From the NCBI GenBank assembly GCA_937879965.1, contig CALFMP010000021.1, forward strand, positions 1 to 64,000: 64,000 nt of DNA. Reading direction: 5' to 3'. Source of the DNA: QKMZ01 sp012965515 (GTDB taxonomy: Bacteria; Cyanobacteriota; Vampirovibrionia; Obscuribacterales; Obscuribacteraceae). This document shows, piece after piece, positions 36,089 to 45,131 of this stretch. The position numbers were made by a program, and so were the translations under genes. Position 1 is the first letter of the stretch. Every line of letters starts with the position of its first letter. Under the pieces are notes generated by a model. It was not told the DNA's origin. It did no database searches and worked only from the letters and a program-made list of their open reading frames with translations.

Positions 36089-36583
36089 TTACTGTCCGCC
36101 TAAGACCTTAGTAAACCAGTCGATACCCTTTTGCCTCTGCTCGGGCGGCATCTGTTCTTGTGCATCTTGAATGATACCGGCAATGGTGACCTTCGCAAGT
36201 TCGTCGCGCCATGCTTTCTCCGCTTTGTACATGGCAGTCGCGATGTTGCATGGGCGCTTGTAATTGGATTTATCAACCGAGCTTGGACCTTGCTGCCTGA
36301 TTTCCATACAACGGAAGCAGTGGTCGTCTCCTTCAATAGCTATATAGACGTCGAGCAAGCTTATCTGGTCGGCCGGTCTGGCTAGTTTATAGCCGCCGCC
36401 CGGGCCTGTGGTCGCCTCCACGAGGTTTGCTCGTGATAGTGCCTGCAACTGCTTCCTTAAATAGGCGGTGGGCAATTCATAAAACTCGGCCATCCTTTCT
36501 ATGCGAAGGGTGAGACCTTCCGGCAACGCTCCTAAAAGCGCCAGGCTGTGGATTGACCATTCGATTCCCTGAGTTAATTTCAT
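36089..36583 (-). CDS. Rrf2-family transcriptional regulator
   Basis: A 164-residue protein with the Rrf2 winged helix (TLRIERMAEFYELPTAYLRKQLQAL) and wing GPGGGYKLARP. Three cysteines in the cluster region (CFRC and RPCNIA) are placed as in IscR/NsrR-type sensors that bind an iron-sulfur cluster. It is therefore a likely sensor of NO, redox state or Fe-S status. Its promoter region, shared with the divergent FAD oxidoreductase, contains two palindromes (36587-36628) that are probable operators. It may also control sdaA downstream, an Fe-S enzyme; that is an inference from position. Confidence 0.9.
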   Translation of the reverse strand: MKLTQGIEWSIHSLALLGALPEGLTLRIERMAEFYELPTAYLRKQLQALSRANLVEATTGPGGGYKLARPADQISLLDVYIAIEGDDHCFRCMEIRQQGPSSVDKSNYKRPCNIATAMYKAEKAWRDELAKVTIAGIIQDAQEQMPPEQRQKGIDWFTKVLGGQ

Positions 36584-36586
36584 AAT

Positions 36587-36628
36587 GGATATATTTTATC
36601 CGGAAAATTATGGACAAATTTTGTCCAT
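36587..36628. promoter_or_regulatory. Two palindromic operator candidates for the Rrf2 regulator
   Basis: ATGGACAAATTTTGTCCAT (36610-36628) is a perfect 19-bp palindrome; GGATATATTTTATCC (36587-36601) is a 15-bp palindrome with the same GGA/TCC ends. Both lie between the divergent Rrf2 and FAD oxidoreductase genes, 4 to 45 bp from the Rrf2 start. Palindromes of this kind are usual for Rrf2 dimers. Confidence 0.7.
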
Positions 36629-36715
36629 GACTCTATCGTAGTTCCAACGGCAGGAATTGGCGACCGAATTTCAAGAAGTTTGCTGCAATTCCCGGAAAAC
36701 TTGGAGGACAGGACA

Positions 36716-38101
36716 ATGACTAAAGTGGCGGAAAAGCAGAGAGTGGCGGTAATTGGCGGCGGATTGGCTGGACTTTCTGCGGCAGTTAATCTTGCCAAGC
36801 ACGGATTGGCAGTCACGCTTTTTGAGAGGTCGCCCCATCCGGGCGGTCGCGCTCAAACGACTGTAAAGGACGGGTACCACATCAATTTCGGACCTCACGC
36901 CTTCTACCTGGGCGGTCCTGGTCGCCCCTTCCTGCAGGAATTAGGCATCGAGCCCAAAGGCAATCCCCCGCCCGTAGCTAATGCTGTCGCGTTCTATAAA
37001 GGTAGAAATCCAATTCTGCCGCTGTCGGTGAGCACGATTTTCAAAACTGACTTGTTTGGTCTGGCGGACAAACTGCGCTTGCTCAAGTTCATGTTGAATC
37101 TGAACTCGATCAAGGAAGAAGAATTCGAAGCAATTACGGTCAATCAGTGGATAGAGCAGGACAAAGATCTGGGTCGCGGCAGCGAGGCGTTAAAAGGGTA
37201 CGTTCGAACGCTGATCCAGCTCTCGACGTACACGGGCGATACGGACAAGATGTCGGCGATGTCCGGACTGCATCAACTCAAAGCGGCAGTGCGGGGTGGT
37301 GTTTCTTATCTGCACGGCGGATGGGCTCAAATGGTTGATGCTTTGGTCGAAAGAGCAAAGGACTTGCAAGTTGATTTGGTCAGCGGTTGTGAAGTTTCGG
37401 AAGTCTCTAAAAACGCCCAAACTGACGATTATAAGGTGGTTTTCAAAGATCGAAATAGAGGAATCGTGAGCGAAACATTCAGTGGCGTCTTACTCGCAGC
37501 GCCACCGGATGTGGTGAACCGGATAGTCTCACCGGACAACATTACGCCAGGGCAGATTCCGCTGCTTTTAGGCGGCGACGAACTTGTAGACGTAAGAGCC
37601 GCATGTCTCGATATCTGCCTCACCGAATTGCCGCGTCCTGAAATGACCTACTCGCTTGGCATTGATGAGCCACTCTATTATTCGGTTCACTCGTCTTCCG
37701 CAGATCTCACACCACCACGCGGTGCCTTGATTCATACCGCATTTTATTTGAAGCAAGGTGAGACTGGAACTCCGGAGATTGAGAAGCGGCTCGAAGCTAT
37801 GATGGACACTCTTCAACCAGGCTGGAGAGAAAAGCTCGTGTACAAGCGCTTTCTCGCGAATATAACCGTAGTGCACAAGTTACTTGCTGTGAAGAACGGA
37901 AAACTCAGTGGATATTGGACTGAAGAGACCAAAGAACCTGGTGTTTTCCGCGCCGGCGATTGGGTCGGCACCGAGCAGCTTGCTGACGGCTCCCTCGGCA
38001 GTGCAAAGAGAAGCTCTGAACTGCTGATCGCGTATCTAAGTAAATCAAGGAATCTATCAGATTCGCTGGTAAGCGACTTTCGAGCGCCGGTTTGCAAATA
38101 G
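36716..38101 (+). CDS. FAD-dependent oxidoreductase (phytoene-desaturase / amine-oxidase-like)
   Basis: A 461-residue protein; the ATG at 36716 follows GGAGGACAGGACA, so the longer frame from 36680 is not used. The N-terminus has the FAD-binding GGGLAGLSAAVNLAKHG and FERSPHPGGRAQT, and the C-terminus has GVFRAGDWVGTEQL, the second flavin contact, as in CrtI-type desaturases, protoporphyrinogen oxidases and related amine oxidases. The substrate cannot be decided from this sequence. It is divergent from the Rrf2 regulator, with shared palindromic sites, so redox control is likely. A perfect bidirectional hairpin follows the stop. Confidence 0.88.
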   Translation: MTKVAEKQRVAVIGGGLAGLSAAVNLAKHGLAVTLFERSPHPGGRAQTTVKDGYHINFGPHAFYLGGPGRPFLQELGIEPKGNPPPVANAVAFYKGRNPILPLSVSTIFKTDLFGLADKLRLLKFMLNLNSIKEEEFEAITVNQWIEQDKDLGRGSEALKGYVRTLIQLSTYTGDTDKMSAMSGLHQLKAAVRGGVSYLHGGWAQMVDALVERAKDLQVDLVSGCEVSEVSKNAQTDDYKVVFKDRNRGIVSETFSGVLLAAPPDVVNRIVSPDNITPGQIPLLLGGDELVDVRAACLDICLTELPRPEMTYSLGIDEPLYYSVHSSSADLTPPRGALIHTAFYLKQGETGTPEIEKRLEAMMDTLQPGWREKLVYKRFLANITVVHKLLAVKNGKLSGYWTEETKEPGVFRAGDWVGTEQLADGSLGSAKRSSELLIAYLSKSRNLSDSLVSDFRAPVCK

Positions 38102-38112
38102 TCCGAAAACAA

Positions 38113-38144
38113 AAAGGCGTTTCGAGCTTAGTCGAAACGCCTTT
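38113..38144. terminator. Strong bidirectional terminator
   Basis: AAAGGCGTTTCG (38113-38124) and CGAAACGCCTTT (38133-38144) form a perfect 12-bp stem with an 8-base loop, flanked by A/T runs, between two convergent genes. Confidence 0.82.
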
Positions 38145-38170
38145 CAGGTTCATCTGTTTTGATTGTCGTG

Positions 38171-39151
38171 TCAGTACGCGAATTGTCTTTGGCGCATATT
38201 TTCTTTAATGGCTCGCAGGAGTGCTTCGCGTTGCTCGTAGCTGAGGTTGCTTAAATTCACCGGCACGCGCTGATATCTGCCGCGCGGCATGAATGCCGCA
38301 ACAGGCGGTTGATAGTCGCTTTCCATCCGCTGACCCTGATAGGGCTGCTGATACCTGCGAGGCTGGAACTGACGCGGTTGCTGGAATCCGCCGGCTACGA
38401 AACTTCCACCTGATTGCGGTTGGAAGCCAGGCGCTTGAGCCAAGTGTCTCGTCGCTTCCGAATACAGAGCAGTGATTGTGTTGATGTCTCTGTCTTTCAG
38501 ATACGGTGTTTGAGCGTCGTTCAGCACTGCGTACATGATATCGCTAGGCTGGTTTGAGTGACCTTCCATGCCGATAGCGTGCCCGACCTCGTGCAAGCAT
38601 GTTTTGTAAGTATCCGTGTCGCTGAAGTTGCGCCCCATTAGTGAAGTCAGCACTGAGATTCTTGAGCGCATGATGACTTGCTCGCCGGTGAAGCGGTTTA
38701 CGCCAACCGTGCTCTTTGTCTCGCCGGCTTCGACACCTGGTCCGTTTGGCTTCGCCACTGCAGTCCATACGCAGGTGATGTTCGCTTGTTGAGGCGAGAA
38801 AACTTCCTGCCAGCTCACCTTGCCGTTGGTTTTTTCCTGCCATTCGTTGAAGGCTTTGCGCATCATATCCGGGTAGTAGTCGCGGTATCCGGGCGTTCCC
38901 GAGCCGTCTTCGATGTACACTTTGAGCGGCATTTTATCGAGCGGCCAGACAATACGACCCATACCGGTGACGTCCGAAACATAATTAGACGTACTTGCAG
39001 GTCCAAATGCCTGCGGTTCTGCATAGGCGATCTGGGTTGCGGGCGCGGCTTGCAGACGATTGTAGGGAAGACTCGAAGCTTGTACAGAGTTTGCGGCAAA
39101 TAGCGCGCAGAGCAGTGTTCCGATTGCTATCGGAAGAGTCTTTTTTTGCAT
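38171..39151 (-). CDS. Secreted matrixin-type zinc metalloprotease
   Basis: A 326-residue protein starting at the ATG at 39151; a TTG five codons upstream is in frame. Residues 1 to about 30 form a signal peptide. Residues about 60-235 are the catalytic domain, with the extended zinc motif HEVGHAIGMEGH at about residues 187-198 followed by the methionine turn DIMY, the combination that defines metzincins of the M10 matrixin kind. The C-terminal 80 residues are Gln/Pro/Arg-rich and of low complexity. It would act outside the cytoplasm on protein substrates. It converges with the FAD oxidoreductase. Confidence 0.85.
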   Translation of the reverse strand: MQKKTLPIAIGTLLCALFAANSVQASSLPYNRLQAAPATQIAYAEPQAFGPASTSNYVSDVTGMGRIVWPLDKMPLKVYIEDGSGTPGYRDYYPDMMRKAFNEWQEKTNGKVSWQEVFSPQQANITCVWTAVAKPNGPGVEAGETKSTVGVNRFTGEQVIMRSRISVLTSLMGRNFSDTDTYKTCLHEVGHAIGMEGHSNQPSDIMYAVLNDAQTPYLKDRDINTITALYSEATRHLAQAPGFQPQSGGSFVAGGFQQPRQFQPRRYQQPYQGQRMESDYQPPVAAFMPRGRYQRVPVNLSNLSYEQREALLRAIKENMRQRQFAY

Positions 39152-39538
39152 TATTGTGGATTCCAAAGAATAGAGAACGTGATCGAGAAACTATATCGGG
39201 CTCCACCCACCAGCGCCCAAGTAAGCCTAGATAGACAACTACTTTTAGATTATGTTCCGGCCACCGTAACTCAAAACGCAGTATTTCGGATTGCGCCGAG
39301 AATTTTACGAGACTGCAATTACTGCATCGCGAAACAACCGAGCTTCCCGATATTCAAATTGCTGGCCGACGTAAAACTCAATCTCAAAGAAAGCGGCATA
39401 ACCTACCTGCAGGAATTCACGAAGCATTTCGCTTGCCGACTTGCCTTAATTCAAAGCAGCACAAAGTAATAAAAGCCCCTGTCTGCCGCCATTTTTGGTA
39501 TAAATCAAGGCTTCGTATGCGGACCGGAGGAGATTGTC
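39152..39538. other. Intergenic region, no gene recognised
   Basis: A 107-codon plus-strand frame (39146-39469) overlaps the start of the matrixin gene and has no ribosome site. No tRNA or repeat is seen. It is likely the promoter region of the divergent matrixin and O-methyltransferase genes. Confidence 0.4.
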
Positions 39539-40174
39539 ATGCTTACTTTGATGAAGCCGGAAATCGAGCAGTACGCCCGTCAAAAGACCGCGTGTCATGG
39601 TGACCTGCTTGAAAAATTGGCAACTGAAACCCAGGAATCTATGCCGATGCCCGAGATGCTCACTGGGCCGCTCGAAGGGCGTTTTCTGAAGCAAATGGTC
39701 ATGGTCACGGGTGCCAAGCGGGTCCTTGAAGTCGGCATGTACACTGGCTATTCGGCGCTTTCCATGGCTGAAGGTCTGCCCGAAGGCGGCGAGTTGATTA
39801 CTCTTGAGATCGATGACAAAGCGATTGCTTTCGCCAGCCGCTATTTTGAAAGCAGCCCACATGGCAAGAAGATCAAAATCATGAAGGGAGCCGGTTTGGA
39901 TTCGATCAAACAATTGACCGGCGAATTCGATTTGGTTTTTATCGACGCGGACAAAGTTAACTACAGCAATTATTACGAAGCGATTTTGCCAAAACTGAAG
40001 AAGGGCGGCGTAATCCTTGTAGACAATGTGCTCTACAGTGGCGAAGTGCTCGATCCGCAAAGCGAAAACGCAAAAGCAATCCATGCTTTCAACGAGCTGG
40101 TCAGCAAAGACAATCGCGTTGAAAAAGTGCTGCTCACAATTAGGGATGGCGTCTATTTCCTCGTGAAGAAATAG
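39539..40174 (+). CDS. O-methyltransferase (caffeoyl-CoA-type, SAM-dependent)
   Basis: A 211-residue protein; ATG after ACCGGAGGAGATTGTC. It has the Methyltransf_3 fold: VLEVGMYTGYSALSMA (SAM site), ITLEIDDKAIAFA, DLVFIDADKVNYSNYYE (the metal-binding Asp region) and VDNVLYSGEV. Relatives methylate catechol-like or CoA-linked hydroxyls; the substrate is unknown. A small hairpin, GCCGGCG-GTT-CGCCGGC (40184-40200), lies between it and AsnRS, which starts 93 bp downstream on the same strand. Confidence 0.9.
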   Translation: MLTLMKPEIEQYARQKTACHGDLLEKLATETQESMPMPEMLTGPLEGRFLKQMVMVTGAKRVLEVGMYTGYSALSMAEGLPEGGELITLEIDDKAIAFASRYFESSPHGKKIKIMKGAGLDSIKQLTGEFDLVFIDADKVNYSNYYEAILPKLKKGGVILVDNVLYSGEVLDPQSENAKAIHAFNELVSKDNRVEKVLLTIRDGVYFLVKK

Positions 40175-40183
40175 TCTGAAAGC

Positions 40184-40200
40184 GCCGGCGGTTCGCCGGC
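40184..40200 (+). other. GC-rich hairpin between the O-methyltransferase gene and asnS
   Basis: GCCGGCG, loop GTT, CGCCGGC: a perfect 7-bp stem. No T-tract follows, so termination is uncertain. Confidence 0.45.
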
Positions 40201-40267
40201 ATAAGGGCCGGAGCGGCTTCCAGCCTGCATTTGTAAGTTCAAGGAAATTCGAAGAGAGGTTTTTGGA

Positions 40268-41671
40268 ATGAAACGCACCAGAGTGGTTGAAGCACTTGAT
40301 GCAAAAATGATCGGAGAGAAGATCAGACTCTGCGGCTGGGTCCGCACCAGACGTGATTCCAAAGGTGGCTTTTCTTTCTTCGAATTAAACGACGGTTCGT
40401 CAATGAAGTCGGTGCAGATTGTTGCACCGGCTGAATTGTCGAATTACGAGTCTGAGCTTTTGAAAACCGGCATCGGCAGCAGCATCGAAGTGCACGGCGA
40501 TGTTGTTGAATCACTCGGCAAAGGACAAGCAACAGAAGTAAAGGCGACCGAAATCCGCGTGCTCGGTTATGCTGATCCCGCGACATTCCCGCTGCAAAAG
40601 AAAGGAACGTCCATGGAGTATCTGCGCACTATCGCTCACCTGCGTCCGCGTACCAATACGTTTGGCGCAGTTGCCCGCGTGCGCAACGAGATTTGCAAAT
40701 CGATTCACAATTTTTTCCAGTCCCGCGGTTTTATCTATGTCCACTCTCCAATCATCACTGCAAGTGACTGCGAGGGCGCTGGACAAATGTTCCACGTCAC
40801 TACACTCGACCTGTTGAAGGTTCCCACCAAGAACGGCGAAGGCGCACCGGAAGTCGATTACGAGCAAGACTTCTTCGGCAAGGCAACAAGTTTGACCGTA
40901 AGCGGTCAGTTGGAAGCTGAAGTCTATGCCACCGCACTTAGTGACGTTTATACGTTCGGTCCAACCTTCCGCGCGGAAAACTCAAACACTTCTCGCCACC
41001 TGGCAGAATTCTGGATGGTAGAGCCGGAGATGGCTTTCTGCGATCTGGAAGGAAACATGGACACTGCTGAAGCGTTCCTCAAAACAATTTTCACAGACGT
41101 GATGAACAACTGCGCCGAAGACATGGCATTCTTCAACGAGCGCATTGATAAGACTGTGTTGGAGACTTTGACCGGCATCGTTAACAGCAAGTTCGAGCGC
41201 TTGTCCTATACCGAGGCGGTTGATGTGCTCAAGAAATCCGGCGCGACATTCGAATTTCCTGTCGAGTGGGGCATCGATTTGCAGTCAGAGCACGAGCGCT
41301 ATTTGACCGAACAAGTCTACAAAAAGCCGGTCATTCTCTACGATTATCCGAAGGACATCAAAGCCTTCTACATGCGCATGAACGAAGACGGCAAGACCGT
41401 TCGCGCAATGGATGTGTTGGTTCCGAAGGTTGGCGAGATCATCGGCGGCAGCCAGCGCGAAGAGCGCTTGGAAAAACTCGAACAGCGCATGATTGATTGC
41501 GGTTTGCCACCGGAAGAATACTGGTGGTACCTCGATCTCAGAAGATTCGGAACGGTGCCTCACGCAGGTTTCGGACTCGGTCTTGAACGTACAGTTCAAT
41601 TCGTTACCGGCATGGGCAACATTCGCGATGTCATTCCGTTCCCCCGCGTTCCAAAAAGCGCTGAGTTTTAG
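40268..41671 (+). CDS. asnS: Asparaginyl-tRNA synthetase
   Basis: A 467-residue class IIb synthetase that attaches asparagine to tRNA-Asn. GAAGAGAGGT precedes the ATG. The N-terminal OB-fold (IRLCGWVRTRRDSKG) binds the anticodon. Class II motif 2 is FRAENSNTSRHLAEFWMVE, and motif 3 is GFGLGLERTV. The motif-2 loop with NTSRH favours AsnRS over AspRS. The presence of AsnRS means the organism makes Asn-tRNA directly, at least in part. Its 3' end overlaps the start of the next gene by 44 bp if the first ATG of that gene is used. Confidence 0.96.
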   Translation: MKRTRVVEALDAKMIGEKIRLCGWVRTRRDSKGGFSFFELNDGSSMKSVQIVAPAELSNYESELLKTGIGSSIEVHGDVVESLGKGQATEVKATEIRVLGYADPATFPLQKKGTSMEYLRTIAHLRPRTNTFGAVARVRNEICKSIHNFFQSRGFIYVHSPIITASDCEGAGQMFHVTTLDLLKVPTKNGEGAPEVDYEQDFFGKATSLTVSGQLEAEVYATALSDVYTFGPTFRAENSNTSRHLAEFWMVEPEMAFCDLEGNMDTAEAFLKTIFTDVMNNCAEDMAFFNERIDKTVLETLTGIVNSKFERLSYTEAVDVLKKSGATFEFPVEWGIDLQSEHERYLTEQVYKKPVILYDYPKDIKAFYMRMNEDGKTVRAMDVLVPKVGEIIGGSQREERLEKLEQRMIDCGLPPEEYWWYLDLRRFGTVPHAGFGLGLERTVQFVTGMGNIRDVIPFPRVPKSAEF

Positions 41672-43133
41672 AAACCTCCTGCGTAATGCGGAACTTCGAA
41701 CTTTTGCGATAACGATCGTTTTCGTCGCGTTTGCTTTTACATGGATCTTGCCAAGTAATGCAGAGCCGGGCGAGCAATCTTTTGACGAGTTGTATGAGAA
41801 GGCTCAGTTTTACTACTGGCGTGGTCTTTGGAGCCAATCGATCAACTGCTACAAGAAAGCGCTTTTGATGAGGAAGAAGCACTTTGGATACCTCGCTAGT
41901 CGTGTGGACGATGTTGTCGCAAGAGATCCGTTCAATCCTGACGGACACATTGCACGTGGACTTGTTTATCAAAGCTACTTAGAGCCAGGTTTGTCGCAAT
42001 CCATATTCTTAACTGATTATGGACAATCAGAGTTTGAGTATAGGCAAGCAATTACATTGTCTCCGAACCGCAGAAACAATGAAGCCCTAAAGTTACTGAA
42101 GGCGCTACCATCGTTAAAGAAGGTTGCTGAAGCAAGGAATAAGGAGAAAAGTCTGCACGAAAAGACACGCTCTGACTTCCTTGTAGACATTCAGACGAAG
42201 TTGCTTTTAAACCACTGGAAGCCTTGCACTTACAGGCATTTCTACCTTACGAGAATAAAGGTTGACTATAACGTTCAGTCCGGTGATTTGCGCGCTGTGG
42301 TAGTCGTACCAAGCTCAAATCCCGAGTACGACGAAGCTGCGTTCAATGCGTTGCAAACAATTCTTGATGATTTCAGATTTTTTGCACTTGAACATTACGA
42401 ATTTCAGTTTGCATCGCAAAACGGTCACAAGTGGATAGAATGTGTGCATCCCGGCAACCTGGGCCGTACTGGTTCGCTTGCGTCTATGAGCGAACCGCGT
42501 GCCGAAGTGTTGGCTGAAGCCAGGAGGTTTTCCACGCGTTGGACAGAATCTCGCGTGAAAGAATATTGCACCGTAGAAACGCAACTTCCGAGGCTTTTGA
42601 GAGAAAAATTCCCACCTGTTGGAGGGGATAAATTCGTTGGAGGTGATTTTAACTTTCAACTTCCAGATGGCTTGATGCCTGCATATTGGCGCGCTGGTTC
42701 ATATTGGAATAATCCTGTAAAGTTTGCTGCCATAGCCGGAAATGGAAAATGGGTTCTTGAGTACGCGAACATAGATCGCCGGAAATACACAGACGACGAT
42801 TTCCTAATGCACCGACTTAATGATGCAATCTTTCTTTCTGCGCGCAAGTACGAACTCGCACACATTGATGAGCTTGGGGAGAGTTGGAAGAGTCGCAGAC
42901 CGGCCCGAGAGTCACGTGGGAGTTTGGTTCGTGATGGTGCTGGCAAGGTCATTGCATTCAAGTCTCAACTTTCGGACGGAAGTGAAGTTACTGTGGATTT
43001 AGACAGTAGCGGAAATGTTGAAACAATTCGTGTGGATGGCAAAGCGGATGCTGCATGGAATAGGGCATACCAAGAGAGCGCCTTGAGCCTCGAACTGGTA
43101 GACAGAGCTCTACAGAACATCGAATCGAGATGA
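41628..43133 (+). CDS. Membrane-anchored or secreted protein with TonB-C-like region
   Basis: A 501-residue protein read from the ATG at 41628, inside the end of asnS in another frame; the true start could be later. A hydrophobic segment at about residues 24-46 (AITIVFVAFAFTWIL) is a signal or anchor. Residues about 50-175 form one or two TPR-like hairpins. Residues about 180-260 (LLNHWKPC, then VDYNVQSGDLRAVVVVPSSNPEYDEAA) resemble the C-terminal domain of TonB-like proteins. The C-terminus carries a short conserved-looking strand pair (VIAFKSQLSDGSEVTVDLDSSG). Exact function unknown; the wide start frame from 41493 would overlap asnS much further and is rejected. Confidence 0.6.
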   Translation: MSFRSPAFQKALSFRNLLRNAELRTFAITIVFVAFAFTWILPSNAEPGEQSFDELYEKAQFYYWRGLWSQSINCYKKALLMRKKHFGYLASRVDDVVARDPFNPDGHIARGLVYQSYLEPGLSQSIFLTDYGQSEFEYRQAITLSPNRRNNEALKLLKALPSLKKVAEARNKEKSLHEKTRSDFLVDIQTKLLLNHWKPCTYRHFYLTRIKVDYNVQSGDLRAVVVVPSSNPEYDEAAFNALQTILDDFRFFALEHYEFQFASQNGHKWIECVHPGNLGRTGSLASMSEPRAEVLAEARRFSTRWTESRVKEYCTVETQLPRLLREKFPPVGGDKFVGGDFNFQLPDGLMPAYWRAGSYWNNPVKFAAIAGNGKWVLEYANIDRRKYTDDDFLMHRLNDAIFLSARKYELAHIDELGESWKSRRPARESRGSLVRDGAGKVIAFKSQLSDGSEVTVDLDSSGNVETIRVDGKADAAWNRAYQESALSLELVDRALQNIESR

Positions 43134-43333
43134 GCTTTTCCGGTTTTAATGGTCGACCTTTGGCAGCGGCGAGCATAGGTGTTTTGAGAATGGGAAACCC
43201 CGAGAATCTCAGACTAAACGCGTAGGGCCGATAGACCGCGCGTCCCTCCTTCCAGGTAGTGCTGAAAACGGGCAGGGCACTAGGCTTAGCCCCTGCTGTC
43301 TGCTGGGTATAAATCTGGAGACTGGAGGTAGGT

Positions 43334-45097
43334 TTGAAAAAGCCTGTTGACGAGAAAATCAAGCGAAAAGCCGCAGATTTAGTCGTTGATGAAAACCAGA
43401 AAGCTCCAAACGGCGGCAACGGCGGCGCCGATACCCCTGCGCGTCAAGGAACCGCAAAACCGACTAAGGCGGAAGTTAAGGCTCAGAAGATCCGTCCGGC
43501 TGCGGTGACGGAAAAGCCGTTGGTTTCTGCCAAGAAGGTCGATGAGATTCGCGCTTTGTTCGATGCAGGGCAGACGTTCGACGGGGAAGAGACCGCTGTT
43601 ATCCCCGACGACAAAGATAAAAATGGGGCTGCCTTAAAAGAGTTGCGCGAGACGACCGTTGATGCAGAGCCTTTCAGCCCCAATCCGATGGCGCAAACCG
43701 CTGATCCTGTTCCGCTGTCCTCCCTTCCATCTCCTCAGGGGAATGGCCCATCCGCTGGCGTTAGAGACCCTCTGGTTGGTCATGTCTTAGACGGAAAGTA
43801 TGAAATCACTCGCGTCGTGGGACACGGCGGGATGAGCGTGGTGTACGAAGCGAAGCACTTGCTGATGAACAAAGTCATCGCGCTTAAGTTGATGCATTCG
43901 CATTTGATTCATTCGGAAAAAGCGGTTTGTCGATTTCAGAAAGAGGCTCACGCTGTTGCGAAACTAGATCACAGCGGCGTCATCAAGATTTACGACTTTG
44001 GTGTTGCATCTAATGGCTCTCCTTTTATTGCAATGGAGTTTTTGCATGGAAAGCCTCTCAGTGAATCAATCAAAACAAACGGATGGCTCGAAGAAGACAA
44101 AGCCATTTCTGTTTTTAGAAACATTGCCGAAGCGCTCGATCATGCGCATGGACATGGCGTTGTTCACAGAGATTTGAAACCAAGTAATATCGTTTTGTCC
44201 AATCCCGAAGATTCTTCTGCACCTCCAAAGGCAACTGTCGTTGATTTTGGAATTGCGAAAATGACAGGTGATGATGGCGATGACCACTTGAACATGACGG
44301 CTACTGGAGAGGTTTTTGGTAGTCCACTCTATATGAGTCCAGAGCAGTGTGCCGGTCGCGAACTGGATCAGCGTTCTGACATTTATTCCTTTGGATGTTT
44401 GATGTATGAGGCAGTAACGGGAAGAACTCCGTTCGAAGAAAAGAGTGCAATGGCTCTCTTCCACCATCATCAGAAGAACGAAGCACCGAAGTTTAACACT
44501 CTTGCTGAGCGCCCAAATGTTTCTGAGGAGCTTGAAGGCATCATCCTCAAGTGTTTGGAAAAGCATCCTCTCGATCGATATCAGACGATGGATGAGTTGG
44601 CGAAGGCGTTGCAAATGCTCGGCGAGAAAGAAGCAGTGCCTGTTTTAACGCGCTCGAAGCGGAAGCGCAACGCGATTATGCTTACAGTTGCGATATTGAT
44701 GACAGTCATTGGTTTAATTCTCAAAGATCAATGGGCCCTTGTTCAAGGACGTGTGATGTTCTTCGTTCTCTGTTTGCTGATTTGCAGTTGGGGCTCTTTC
44801 TCAATGATTCAGCGCTACTTCCGCATGCAAGAAGCAATGAGATTGCGATCGACTTCTCTGAATTTTGTGCAGAAGGTCAGACTATCATTTACGCTGATGA
44901 CAGCGTTGATTATGTCTGTTTGGTCAGTCGGGATGATGGTCTATGTCGCTGCGCACGCAACGAGCAGTCCGATCATAGATACGCTCGCGCAGTATCTATG
45001 GTTTACGTCCTTGATTCTGGTCCTTCTCTATGTCGTGGGAATGGTTGCGTTCGCAGCTTACACTGCGATTACCGCGCTCAGTAAAGAGACAACCTAA
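43334..45097 (+). CDS. Membrane Ser/Thr protein kinase
   Basis: A 587-residue protein that begins with TTG; GGAGG five bases upstream supports this. Residues 1 to about 145 are polar and likely disordered. Residues about 155-435 form an Hanks-type kinase: glycine loop VGHGGMSVVYE, VIALKLM lysine, HRDLKPSN near residue 278, DFGIAK near residue 302 and SPEQCAGRELDQRSDIYSFG. All catalytic residues are present. The C-terminal 150 residues have four membrane segments, an unusual arrangement compared with the single-span PknB. No PASTA domains. It phosphorylates unknown partners at the membrane. A repeat element (45101) follows its stop. Confidence 0.93.
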   Translation: MKKPVDEKIKRKAADLVVDENQKAPNGGNGGADTPARQGTAKPTKAEVKAQKIRPAAVTEKPLVSAKKVDEIRALFDAGQTFDGEETAVIPDDKDKNGAALKELRETTVDAEPFSPNPMAQTADPVPLSSLPSPQGNGPSAGVRDPLVGHVLDGKYEITRVVGHGGMSVVYEAKHLLMNKVIALKLMHSHLIHSEKAVCRFQKEAHAVAKLDHSGVIKIYDFGVASNGSPFIAMEFLHGKPLSESIKTNGWLEEDKAISVFRNIAEALDHAHGHGVVHRDLKPSNIVLSNPEDSSAPPKATVVDFGIAKMTGDDGDDHLNMTATGEVFGSPLYMSPEQCAGRELDQRSDIYSFGCLMYEAVTGRTPFEEKSAMALFHHHQKNEAPKFNTLAERPNVSEELEGIILKCLEKHPLDRYQTMDELAKALQMLGEKEAVPVLTRSKRKRNAIMLTVAILMTVIGLILKDQWALVQGRVMFFVLCLLICSWGSFSMIQRYFRMQEAMRLRSTSLNFVQKVRLSFTLMTALIMSVWSVGMMVYVAAHATSSPIIDTLAQYLWFTSLILVLLYVVGMVAFAAYTAITALSKETT

Positions 45098-45100
45098 TAA

Positions 45101-45123
45101 AGCGCATACAATGCGCCCCCACG
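45101..45123 (-). repeat. Dispersed hairpin repeat, one arm shortened
   Basis: Read on the minus strand it is CGTGGGGGCGCATTG followed by TATGCGC, the same family as the 60392-60637 array with the last two bases of one arm missing. It lies between two convergent gene ends. Confidence 0.75.
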
Positions 45124-45131
45124 AGTTTCAA

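Noticed and set aside
39146..39469. 107-codon plus-strand frame between the matrixin and O-methyltransferase genes
   Set aside because: It overlaps the matrixin start, lacks a ribosome site and shows no recognisable domain.
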